Shown here piece by piece: positions 15,001 to 26,885 of a DNA stretch of 64,000 bases. The notes beneath the pieces are model-generated. The model saw nothing but the letters and a program-made list of their open reading frames with translations, searched no databases and was not told the origin of the DNA. Numbering within the stretch: position 1 is the stretch's first letter; each line of letters starts with the position of its first letter. Location of the stretch: assembly GCF_014905175.1 (NCBI RefSeq), contig NC_057792.1, positions 19,350,963 through 19,414,962 on the forward strand, read 5' to 3'. The position numbers and the translations under genes are program-made. Source of the DNA: Aphidius gifuensis. Taxonomy: Eukaryota > Arthropoda > Insecta > Hymenoptera > Braconidae.

Positions 15001-16271
15001 TACTAATTTTTTTTTTCTCTTTTTTTCTTTCAAATACTACAAGAAGCCAGCCAGAGATAAATAGACGGCTGACACGGGAGAAATGTAATGGAGAAATAAA
15101 AAAAAAAAAAAACGAATGAATTTTAGAAACTCAAATTCAGTCGAAATGATTCATAGCATCAAAGTTATTTTTCCTTTTTTTTTTTAACACATTTTATTCA
15201 TGTGCTTTCATTCAACAATTAAGAATTATATTTTTAGATATTTAATTTATAAACTTTTTATAATTTATTTTTAATTTCATTTGTTTGTTTCGTGTGTCGA
15301 AACAACGGATTTGTTTTGATGAATTATGCACATGGAGAATCGAAATCTCATCGAAATTTCCATACAGACGAGTTCTTATTTATATTTTTTTTTTTTTTTA
15401 TTTTTTATTCACGTGGATAAATAGAGGAGTGGTCCAACACAAAAGTATATACTGTTTTTTTCTGTCAAGATTCCCCTAAATATACTTCATTTTTTTTTAT
15501 CTCATTTTAATTCTTATTTTCTTGACGGATTTGGAAGCCAACAAGTAAACTATATTCTTTTTTTTTTCAGGGCTTAATGTATGTTTGCATTGGCTTTATT
15601 TATTTTATTTTATATTTTTTTCTCAAGGGTGTCAATGATGATGATGCGGGTTACAAACTAGCTTGTAAAAATTGCAGGTGTATTTCTCTGTATTTGTAAT
15701 TACCTCCGGGTATTGTCAAAGCACTTGTTACTTAATTTTTTATTTTAAATTAATTTTATTTTTTCATTTTATTTGTCATTTTTGCAGGTGACTTTGTATC
15801 CGCTGTTATATTTTCTTCTTCTTTTTATTATGAAAGTTGTATTTCCGTGACACCTGGTCATAGAAAATTCCCACGATTAATAAATTTATTAATTTATGTT
15901 ACAGTTGGTTTTACAAACTGCTGGAACTGGACCAAGTGTTCTTCAGCATTTATGTACACTTCCATTTCCATTTTATAATGATCCAAAACTTGCTGTATAC
16001 ACACTTCCAACACTTCTTGCAGCAACACATAGAAATTCCAATGCAATATCAATTTTATCCTGTGAAATGTCTTATCAAGTAAGTTTATGTATTTTTTTTA
16101 TAGTTAAAATTTTAATTAATATATATTGTTTATTATTTTGAAGACAAATATATCTAAAAATTGATTTATTTATTGCTTTTTTTGTTGTTGTTTTGCCAGC
16201 TTTTGGAGGAATATAAAAACTCTGAAGAGGGCAAAGTCCATCCGCTGATTCAAATGCTCAAAGAGACATAA
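1..16271 (+). CDS. SCAPER: SCAPER, C-terminal 809 residues (5' part outside window)
   Basis: Homologue of S-phase cyclin A-associated protein in the ER, which in vertebrates binds cyclin A/CDK2 and affects cell-cycle progression and cilia. Coding exons: 1-1155, 1218-1327, 1398-1521, 2877-3049, 12442-12862, 14058-14258, 15905-16078 and 16200-16271; all have GT-AG borders and the phases agree throughout. The frame is open from base 1, so the gene begins upstream. Counting from base 1, residues 1-220 are a Glu/Arg/Lys/Gln-rich coiled coil. A C2H2-type finger follows (Cys237, Cys240, His253, His259; C-x2-C-x12-H-x5-H), then a mostly helical C-terminal region with motifs such as SNKILVILDLLLQRFE and LLEEYK near the stop. 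Human SCAPER is about 1400 residues, so a bit over half is here. The fourth intron (9.4 kb) is unusually long compared with its 62- and 70-bp neighbours. Confidence in the family is high; exon borders were read by eye. Confidence 0.9.
5586..5982 (+). repeat. Dispersed repeat, copy 1 (direct copy at 11159-11493)
   Basis: About 395 bp that recur in the same orientation 5.6 kb downstream in the same SCAPER intron. The copies share a run from TATTTTACAATAAAAAAATC through TTTATAAATCGGGTGGAAAA with few mismatches. This copy has about 65 bp (around 5645-5715) that copy 2 lacks. No coding potential seen. Confidence 0.85.
11020..11150 (+). repeat. Direct repeat bracketing the inserted copy, left member
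   Basis: About 130 bp starting GGGGTGGTTGTGG and ending near ACCTTCT. It is repeated at 11499-11631 with scattered mismatches. The two members enclose exactly the dispersed copy at 11159-11493. Confidence 0.85.
11159..11493 (+). repeat. Dispersed repeat, copy 2
   Basis: Direct copy of 5586-5982 with an internal deletion of about 65 bp after TTAGTTACGGTTT. It lies between two ~130-bp direct repeats, so it looks inserted into, or carried along with, a local tandem duplication. Confidence 0.85.
11499..11631 (+). repeat. Direct repeat bracketing the inserted copy, right member
   Basis: Second member of the ~130-bp repeat at 11020-11150. Both carry the GGGGTGGTTGTGG start and the TTTTATGTTTTACAACTTG core. 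Confidence 0.85.
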
Positions 16272-19200
16272 AAAATAGCTCAGCTTTCAACAAGACGATC
16301 AAGACAAATTATCCAAGTATCACAACACAATTTGTGTATGTTAACAAAAAAAAAAAAAAAACAATTTAACAATTTATTATATGATCTTTTTAGAACGACT
16401 TGACCAATGTGATTAATTTTTTTATAACTTTTCTTTTTCTTTTTTGATATATCTTTGATAAATTTTCAACTAAAAATTACAAGATTTATTATTAATTTAT
16501 TAATATTTTATTTTTTGTTATTATTTATTTTTCTTTTTATAAAAAATATGGTAAATTTTATTATTTTCTTCAACAACAACGAGAATATTATGAGTGCAAT
16601 TTAATATTTAGAGTATTATTCATTAATTATCAATGTAATACGTAAATTTAAGATGAAAAAAAATAATAATTAATCAACGCTTAGGCTAAAAATGAAAATC
16701 ATAACTATTTCATTCTGCCGAAATCGTTTGTTTGCTTTTATTAACATGAAAATCTTAAATATTATTAACAGCAATTTCCTAATAATATTATTAATTTGTT
16801 TAATCAATTGGTGTTCCCTGAATGATAAATCTTAAATCGAAATAAAAATTATAATAAAACGTCCAATAATATTTTTTTACAAAAATAAATAAATTATATA
16901 ACACTTTTTGTACTTTATCAATTTAAAAAAAAATTTCGATTAGCCAAAAAACAACCACATTTTTATTAATCAATTTCCAAACATTTTTTTTTCAGTAAAA
17001 TATAATTTTACAATAAATTTCGAAATTTAAATTATAAAATTTAGTGGACTTGCAATAAAATTTCTAACATAAATATAAAAAAAAAATTTCTCTATAATTC
17101 AATAAATAATGTTTAAAAAATTGTATCGAATTTTTGTTTTTTTTTTAAATAATAAAACGCAAGTCAGCGTGATAAATAAATAAAATATGTATCTTCCAAC
17201 TGAACAATCATTGTTGTTTATAAGCAAAAAAAAAATTTATTATTATTCTATATATATACAAAAAATATTTAATATAAATTAATGGCCTGTTCTACCTGTA
17301 AAATATTGTGAGGTGATAATTTATATATTTTTTCCAATCAATAATCATTTTCGTAAAAGGGTAGGCGTCGGTTTCGAAACATTGAGACTGATGTGTATAT
17401 GATCAAGTTGGTGTTCTTGAGGGTGACGTTTTTTTCTTTTTCTATTTACCAATCAAAATTGTCGAGGGAAAAATAAAAATAAAAAAAAAAAACAATTCTG
17501 GTGTACTGTAATAAGCGTAATGGATATGGGAACCCCGTAGGCAGTCAACATCATCAAAATGTATATAATCCCCATGTTTATGTTTATGTGAAAGGGTTGC
17601 TAAAAATTTACATCATAAAAATAGCTCATACAGGTATTATTTTTATTCAAAATTATACCTGTTTAATAATTTAAAAAAAAGTTATTAAATTTACAAAGAA
17701 ATGCATTTTTGCGCTTATTTAAAAAAAAAAAAATTTACTGTTTTTTTTTATCATCTTGTTTTATCAAATTTATATCATTTTTTAAATTAAAAAATAAATA
17801 TAAAAATTGAATATTTGTAATGATAAATAATATGTGAAATATAAAAAATTAAAAAAAAAAAATTATGATGTGATGGGGCGTAGGAAAAAACATTAAGTAC
17901 ATGGATACGTTATGTGAGTCTCGTGACATATATTATGTAGTCACTTTTAAGTGGCATTTTACGAAAGTAACAAAGATGCTTAAGAATACTAAAGTTAAAA
18001 AGAGAAAATATATATGTCGGATGTTTTCTATATACCTTTAAAATGATGCTCCAAAGAGCAGCTGTACTAAGTGCGTCCATAGATAACCGCGTACACTTGG
18101 AAAAGTGCGCTTGATGCTTCAAAATACATATAAAACAAAAAATAAATAAAATATATAATCATTGCTTTTGTTGCCTCATACATCATCCCAAAAAACTTTC
18201 GGCGTGTTTAAATTTTTTTTTTTTTTTTTTCTAATAAATTCCAACAATTCTACACTCAACTTTTTGTTTTAAAAAAAATTTTTTTCAACTTTTTTACACA
18301 TCAACGCAATTTTTTTTCTACACAAATTAATTCCTGATTTATTTAACCAATATTATTATACATTTTATTTTAAACTACAACGATAATTTTTAAGTTAAAA
18401 AAAAAAATATAAATTTTTACAAAATTATCTTGTTTACGTAAACAATGAAATTTTTCAATTTAAAAAAAAAAAGAAATATTTTAATTACATTTTAAAATTA
18501 ATTGACGACATAAATTTTAGGATTTTTTTTTGTATTGAAGATTAATTGACTATTTTATTTTATTTTTAGATGAAAAATAAATAAATAAATAAATATAAAT
18601 AAATAAATAAACACGTTAGATAAAATGTAAAAAAAAAAAATAAAAAGATAAATATTATTAGAGTCGGGCGTGGCAACCCTAGAAATTTGATCTATATATT
18701 TTTTTTTTCACCATCATCAGCGGATGCTACCCTTTATAATGTTATACAGTTACAGTATATATATACCTTAGCTCAACATGATTTTTCTATGATGGATAAA
18801 ATTATATTTCCATTTCTTTTGCTTGACTTTAATACATAGACAACGTTGTCTGCCATTTGGCACATCAGGCCCCCATCACACCTATTTAGTTGGCCACTGG
18901 AAAATACACATTGTAAAAAGGGAAGAGATATATATAAAAGAGTAGAAAAATCAAACTGAAACCCGATATTTGTGTTTGCAGTTCATCCCCCGCGTAACTC
19001 AAGCATCCATCCTCTCGGTAAACAGACTAAACAAGAAGATATATATACTGACGATCGACTATGCTGGTTTTATTTTTTTATTTTATTTTGAGTTTAATAA
19101 TATAGCCTACATGCAGACTATCAAGTCCCCAGTGACTATGAATGAGTGAGTCAAAATATAAGTAAATGAGGGAAACAACTCGTGATGATCAAACAGAAGC

Positions 19201-21558
19201 TTAGTTTATTATATAACTTTTGTCTCAACTTTTGCAGATGAAAAAAAAAACATTAATAAAACTTGTACAATTATCAAATAAAATTTATATAATTTGTTTA
19301 TAATTATTTTTTATTTATACAGTCTTGACAAAGTGTTTAAAATAATTTTTTATTAGTATAAATAAAGCAATATATTTGTCTAGTTTAATTTCAAATAATT
19401 TTATTTTTATATTTTTTTTTTTAATTAGATAAATTTATATAACACATCATGTTTGTATTTTTTTTTTTCATCTAAATTAATTTACATGAAAAAAAAATAA
19501 AAGAAAAAAAAATATTTTTAAAAAGCAAAATAATTTTATTATTTTTTTTAATATCGAAAAAATAAAAAATTGACAAAACCAACAAGCTAGAAAAAAATTT
19601 CTCCGACATGTCGAAATAATAAAAAAAAATATTTCAATTATAAAAATATTAATATCTGACACGCTGCTAATTTTAAGAATTATTATTTTTTCTGATGAGC
19701 AATGAAAAAAAAATATGAATAGAAAGTAATAATGATAAGAAAAGAGAAAAAAAAAAAAATAGAATCAAGAGGTGGAAGAATAAATTCAAGGGAGGAAAAA
19801 TTGAACTTGTATTGGGTGTATTTGTGTATTTTCGTATTTGTACCGCATTTATATAACGTGTCCCGCTGACAAGGGCGCGTCGCATGATTGCTGTCGTATT
19901 GTCAGGGCGACTCGTCTACACCGACCACTCATTTCATTTTTTTTTTTTTATATTTTTACTACTCTATGTACTTACAACTATTCAGTACACTCATCTTTTT
20001 TATTTTTTTTTTTTCTTTCTCAAAGCGCATTGTCACCCAACACTGGTATACATGCATATAGTAAATAAAAAATAAATAAAGCCAGAAACTTTATAGAAAT
20101 AAAAAACCATGGTAAAATTGTAAAGAACATACTCGACGCGAATTATGTGGGAGGTGCCCAACTTTTCTTCATCTAAACACATACAGGAAAATAAAAATTA
20201 GACTCATGAGACAATAGGTCAAGCGTCCATTGACTTTTATTGAAAAAAAAAAAAAATTAAATGGAAAAAAAATTACAAACGTTTGTACATGCCTCACTTC
20301 TGTTCGTTTTTTTCAATTTTTTTTCGAAATTTCGTACGTGATCTTTGAAGAGAGAAAAAAATAAATAAAATTGGCAAAAAAATTCCAAAGTTTTTAGGTC
20401 ACAGTGTGCACAAGTAGTGTCATTCTTTGAGAATATTTAATTTAATTTTTTTTCTTTCGAAAGAATTTATTTTTTAATTCGAAAAATTCGAAAAAGTTTG
20501 TTTTTTTTTCGAAAAGATTTTTTTGTATTTCGAAATAATATTTAGCGATTTTTTTTTCGTCAAGAAACATTTTTATTTTGCGTGTGTGTGTGTGTCTTTT
20601 TTAATGTGTGAATTTGTTGAGTATGTGAAAAGATGTGTGGTCAAAGGGATAAGAGGCAAACGGCAAATGCAATCGAATCACTTATATGACATGCTCAGCC
20701 ACCGTGATGTTGCTGTACATACAAAGCTAACTCACTGGTCTCCAAGTTTGTCTTTTATCTCATTTTTTTTATTTTCAACCTTTTTTATCTGTCTCTCTTA
20801 TTCACTCGTTTATTTTTTTTCTTTACTATCACCCTTGGGGAAAGTCTCAACTCTTAGATGTCGTCACCGTAAACTTGTAAAACAATAAAAGCTTCCGGCG
20901 ATCCAACCTCGTTCGTCGCATTCTAACATTTCCTGAATCATTACATCGACTTTGGAAACTTTTTAAATTTATCTAATTTCTCTTTTTTTCTTCATCACTA
21001 TTTGTATTAACAAATAAAACAATAATAATTATAAATTTATACTTTAATTTGTAAAAAAAATATTCTTTGTTTTTGCGAATCGCGAAGCAAGTTTTTTCAA
21101 TTAAATATTTCGATTTTTTTATTATTATTATTTTGTAAAAAGAGGAAAAATAAAAAAGAGAAGAGACAATCCCAAGAGAGGACAATTTCGTCTGTTCATC
21201 ATCCAACAAAACTATGTGTGTACACACACGGTTGGCGTTTGTAATTAACCGCAATCATCGTGAGCAAATAAAGCATGTACATTCGCGATATTAGTACTCT
21301 TGGTTTTCCCTGTACTTGTTATACCCAAGAGACATTGACGATCCGCTTGGCACGCGGCAGAAACTGTATTTATTTTTACCCTCTCACTTTAATTCACCCC
21401 GTTGCTTTAGTCAGTCAATTCTTCAAGGATAAAATTGATAAATCATATATGTATACCAAGGATGGATCTCAATCAATATTTATGATTTAATCGAGATGGC
21501 TTTATCTAGATATACCCTGGTGAAAATTTCAAGTACACATATAATCATCAAATATATA

Positions 21559-21594
21559 TTTACACACACACATACACACACACATATATGTGCG
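21559..21594. repeat. CA/TG microsatellite
   Basis: Interrupted run of CA dinucleotides followed by TATATATGTG. Ordinary simple repeat; it creates chance ORFs on both strands. Confidence 0.8.
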
Positions 21595-21968
21595 TATTTA
21601 CAAAAGACAATATTTATCTTTGGTACCGTTGCGGAGCCAGTGATGGGAACTTTGTGGACCAAGTCTGCATTTTTGTTTGACCAAGTTAAAAAATAAAAAA
21701 AATAAATAAATAAACAAATTTATTTAGCATTTTTTTTTATTTATTTATTTATTTTTTTTTTAAGTCTGCAATATGAACATCAAGTGTTTTTAGAAAAAAT
21801 AATTTTGAAAATTTTAAAAAGGCAATTTTTTTTTTTTATAATCATCAAGTAAATATAATAAAACAAAATATTTACTATTTTTTAAATCAACTAAATTTTG
21901 ATTTTGGCTTTTGATAAATTTTAATTTAATAAAAATAATAACTATTTGTAAATTTTTTACCAATGAGA

Positions 21969-22158
21969 AGCTGGAACCACTGATTGTCCAAAAAAATCAT
22001 AGTTAGCAATAAGCTCATTAGATGCGTCCTTTAACCCTTCCCCCACCCTTATTTTTTGAACAACAAATTAAAAACTTTTCGCTATGAAAATTACAACAAA
22101 TTAAGACGCATCTTATGAGCCTAACAACGATTTTTTCGGACAATTGGTGGTTCCAGGT
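21969..22158. repeat. Foldback (inverted repeat) element
   Basis: Left arm 21969-22028 starts with CTGGAACCACTGATTGTCC and ends GATGCGTC. Right arm 22105-22158 is its imperfect reverse complement, beginning GACGCATC and ending GGTGGTTCCAGG. The loop is about 76 bp. It may be a small MITE-like element or a decayed duplication. I could not define target-site duplications. Confidence 0.7.
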
Positions 22159-22404
22159 TCACGCGACAGAAACACTCCGTAAAACTCCGAAATATTGTAA
22201 CAGTTCAGTAAATATAAAAATTAGTATCAGCATAAATTTCCTTGATATCATCAACATCTTTATCAGAAAATCCAAGATTTTTAAAAGCTTCCAAAGTACC
22301 ACCTTTGTGTACCACATCGTGTCATCAGAGAAATCGTTCGAATTTAAAGCCAACCACCGGATATGGCTTCGAAAGGACCCCCCTAATGGTGATGGCTTTA
22401 CCAT
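22159..22404 (-). pseudogene. Possible decayed coding fragment
   Basis: Next to the foldback lies about 250 bp of more balanced composition whose minus strand reads protein-like in one frame: DGKAITIRGVLSKPYPVVGF, then two adjacent stops, then GGTLEAFKNLGFSDKDVDDI. I do not recognise a family. The adjacent stops suggest a pseudogene or a misread exon; chance openness is also possible. Low confidence. Confidence 0.2.
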
Positions 22405-25400
22405 CTATATATACATTATAGAAAAACGGGGAGAGGAGGAATGAGAGGACTTGAAATTAACACGGCACGGGGTTGAGCTACTCCATTGTCATCGCACTTG
22501 CCTTCCGCCCCGATTCTCTTCAACAAAAAAAGCAAAAAAAAAATACTAGAGAAATAAAAATATATATACTGAAATTACAAGAATAAGAAGAATAAAAAAA
22601 AAAAAAAGAAATTATTGTAAAAAATTGAGATGTAAAATCTTTTTATTTTTGTCCCCTTTACTCATCGATTTGGAAAAAATACTTCCGCAATTGAGGGAGT
22701 TATAAAATCCGACCCTTTTTTTTTATTCTAATTTTTTATTCACAAAAAAAAAAAAAAGAAAATATAATGAATTGCTGACAAAATTAATTTTTTTTTTCCA
22801 TCAAATAAATTATGTAATTTTTTTTTTTTTTTTCAACTAAACATGTCTACATAAAAAAAAAAAAGTAAAAATTAATTTAAAAAAAAAAACTATTTTATTT
22901 TTTAATTAAATTATTATATCAATTTATTTGAAAAAAAAAAAAATATTAGTATATTATTATGAGCTAAAAAAAAAAAACGAAAAAAAAAAATCAGTGATTT
23001 AAATATTATTATTATTGATGGTTGTTTTGATGGTACCAGTAGCAACCGTAGCAGCAGGAGACTCATGATGATAGCCCTAAATAGACAACGCCCAACAGGG
23101 AAAATGAAATAAATAAATAAAAAAAAAAAAAAGTAACAATCAATCAGTTGATCACTGGGCCTTGACTGTGTCCACATTGCACACCAACATATGAACTCAT
23201 TTCTATTTTTTTTTGTATTCAGACAGAGAATAATATTATGTTCCAAATGATCAAGGACCAAATATATATTCATTGCAACATTTTTTTTTATACATTTCGG
23301 TCGCTTATTTTCTGGTCAAGATAGGGGGATGAGTCTCAAAAGGGGGCATGATATCAATATGATATAAAAATAACACTCAAAACCCCCTTGTACCTTTGAA
23401 CCCTCTCTCACCCACTCTCACATCCCCATCAGGTTGACAAGCGAAACGCTTCTCGCATCTGTGAATCTTTTTTTCCTGCGTTTTTTTTTTTTTTGTTTAA
23501 AAAAAAAAAAACCTGTCGAGCAACTCACGTCCACTCACTAATAAAAAAATATTACAATGATCACCCCTTCCTCTTGAATTTTACGATGTTCTTTTCAATT
23601 TTTATATCAATCTCAATTCATCCCCCTTCATCCCTTCTTTTTATATATTTAATTTTAAATATTTCTCTATTGAATTTATTAACTTTTTTTTTTTTTATTT
23701 CGACACTGATATGCATGTAAAAAAAAAACTTTTTGATCAATTTAAAAATTATTTATGTATTTTTAAACTGCTGTACATTTATTTATTAAATTTTATATAA
23801 TTTTTGCAAATAAATTTAATTTTTAAAAAAGTATATAAAAAATTGCGATTTATTATTTTATTTTTTGCAAATTTATATATAAATAAATAAAAAAAAAAAA
23901 AGGGCATACTGTATACATTAGTGATTTGAGCTAGAAGCGTCTTTCGCCCTTTTCGCATCGTCGTCGTCGTCGTTGTGATCGTCGTGAAGCTTCCCCCCGT
24001 GACCGTCACGACACAGATATGCTTTTAGCGAGGTGCCAGAGAGGAATGGGTATTGCGTTCGTTTTACTTGCAAGCACAAGGGATGAAACCAACATATACT
24101 CATTCAGTATATACATATATATAATAATAATACATCCCATATACCAAAGAGTGATAAAAATAAAAATAGACAAAAAAGAAAAGCTCCATCTACTATTCTG
24201 TATATGCTTTTTATTTTTTTTACTTTTTTTTTTTTTTATTCGTATGGGATTTTCGGAATATTCCCTTCAAGCACACAAAGCCACTACATATTTAAAGATT
24301 TTTAGATTTATATTTTTACAACATAAAAACCATCAATTTTATATGCATCATCATCATGTGATTAAATTAATAATTTTAAAAAGAAAAAAATCATTTTTTG
24401 GAAAAAAAAAAAAAAATTTATATTGAGGGTAGAGAAACGTAAATCAATGATTGATTGTAAACGATATAGATTATTTTGCACTTGTTTAACAGCATATGTA
24501 TAATAAAAGATTTGTTTTTTTTTTTTTTTTTTTCTGATTAAAGTCCAGGATAAAAATTAATCCTTAACTCGACATTTGGTGTCATTGTCAACTTGTATAT
24601 ACTTATTTTTATCCTTTTTTATATATATTATTTTTCACCCCAGTGTAATGCTGATTTAATCAGAATCATAGAGCCATTGGTATATACATCACTATCCCCT
24701 CTTTACCTTACAAAATTTACCAACAAGCATTTTTACAAACGACACGCTTGTTACATTGAACTAATGCCATATGGCATATATACACCAACGATTATTACAT
24801 TACGTATGTATAATAATCATAATAATATTCAGATTTATTTTGAATGCTTTATCTCTCTCTCTTTTATTTGTTGTAATAGAAAATATATATAAAATAATAA
24901 CAAGTGTTTGATGTTGCTGATAAACCACTTGATAATCCACCTTATTTGTATTTTTTTTTCTTTTTTTTTTTCTTGTTAAATTCATGGGTGATGGGAAACA
25001 CAATGGTGGGTGTAGTTGCACTTTTTGCGAAATGTAATTTAATCATATTCATTATCACGAGTAAAGGCTTTTTGGTTTTGTTGTTTTTTAAATTTTTTGT
25101 AGTCTCGTTTTTGCTTCACTTCAATTTACTTTCCCCTTTGTAACATGCCAGAATGAATAGATTTATTAGGAAGGTTATAATCAAAGCTGACGTACCACCT
25201 TTCATTTAATTTTTAAAAAAATTTTTTTTATTTTTATTTTTTTGACGAATGTATAATGAATATAAAAATTTCATTGTAGACATTATGATTTTAATAATAA
25301 ATTTTTAAAAAATATTAAGTAAAAAGAAAATAAAAAAAAAAAAAATTAAATTAAAAATATATATAGAATAAAAAATTATTATTAATAAATAAATTTTTTT

Positions 25401-25777
25401 TTTTGTTTATTTTTGCAATGTTAATTAGCTTTCTCTGGAGAATTAATTATTTTTTTTTTTTTTATAATAAACTACTGGAAAAAAAAATGATGGAATTTTA
25501 GATATTAGCTGCGTCATTGACTTGTCTGTTTTTTTTTTTAGTTGTACGGTTATTTTATTAACCCTGAAGCTTGAAAAAGGAAGAAAAAAAATTCTTTAAA
25601 ATTTTCAATATCTTGTTGGCTAATCTGAGCATCAATAGCGTTGGCTAACATGCCGTTTTATCTTGCATGGACACGTAGACGCTACTAATCCAAACTGAGT
25701 TCTTTTTTTCGTTTGTCCTTTCTTTATGTTAGTTTTTTTTTTTTTCTTCATCTTGAATATATATCTAGTGTGTCTGA

Positions 25778-25817
25778 GATGATGATCGTGATGATGATGA
25801 TGATGGTGATGATAATG
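25778..25817. repeat. GAT trinucleotide microsatellite
   Basis: Interrupted GATGATGATG run. It produces a spurious poly-His ORF on the minus strand. Confidence 0.8.
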
Positions 25818-26885
25818 GTCGAGTGAAAGCGGTGAGTTGATGTGACAACAATGGTGACACACATCAGACTCTTTTTCTCGCAATGGATGAATTCATCGAT
25901 ACATCTTTTCGAAAAAAATAATATCTCTGTTCCATCATCAGTGAGATATTTCATGTTAGCCATATCGATGACACATTTCGTATCAATTTCATATTTCACA
26001 TTATATTTTTATTCAGGTAAATAAATATTTTACATTTTTTCATTTGACACAAATCGTCATAACAAAAATAATCAAAAATTCATAATCACGTCCTACGTTT
26101 ATAAATAAATATTTTTAATTAATTTTTTTTGCAAATGGTTAATTAGTTTGTGTACTTTGTTGTCTAATTAATTTCAATAATGTAAATCTTTTTTTTAATA
26201 CTTTCAGCAACCCAGGAATATTATGCGTCTCGACCTAATTTCCATCTAGCAAAATATTCAAAAATTAAAATAATAAAACCCAGCTTATTTTTAATAATAA
26301 AAAAAAAAAAAAAAATATGTCTATCCTATTGTGTTAAAGCTTCCTAAACGAGTAAAAATAAATCGCAAAAAGTAACCGCAAAATTATTAATGGGCGTGGA
26401 TAAGAAAGTATAAAAAAAAAAAAAAATGAAAATATTGATGACAATATTCCGGTCTTGATTGTGGCTTGACAATTGGCTAATTATTCAATGTGCACGAGGC
26501 AAGCCGGATATATCAAGGCAAAACATCCCCCAAAAATATGAGCAAAAAAAAAATTTTGCTTTAAAAAAAAACACAGTTATACACAATGATGATGATGATG
26601 ATAAAAAAATAAATAAATAAAAAGGAAACATACGCGTCAAAATGTTGATGATTGTTAAACATTGATAAATTTTTTTGTGTTAAAAATAAAAATATATTAT
26701 GATAATAAAAATATTGGAGATATATTGTTAAATATTATTTGGTTTTTATTATATATATAATGTCAGATGATTCAATGGTTGAGTATCGTGTTGGAAATTG
26801 TGAATATTCACATCCGTGGGTACTTGGGGTTTAACATCATGATGGGGATACATCCGTATGTATATAATATTTTACAGTATGTAGC

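Noticed and set aside
22115..22444. 109-codon plus-strand ORF
   Set aside because: Composition is not protein-like and it overlaps the minus-strand reading; one end lies in the foldback arm.
25632..25999. Overlapping minus-strand ORFs with poly-His and poly-Ile
   Set aside because: Translation of a GAT microsatellite, not a gene.
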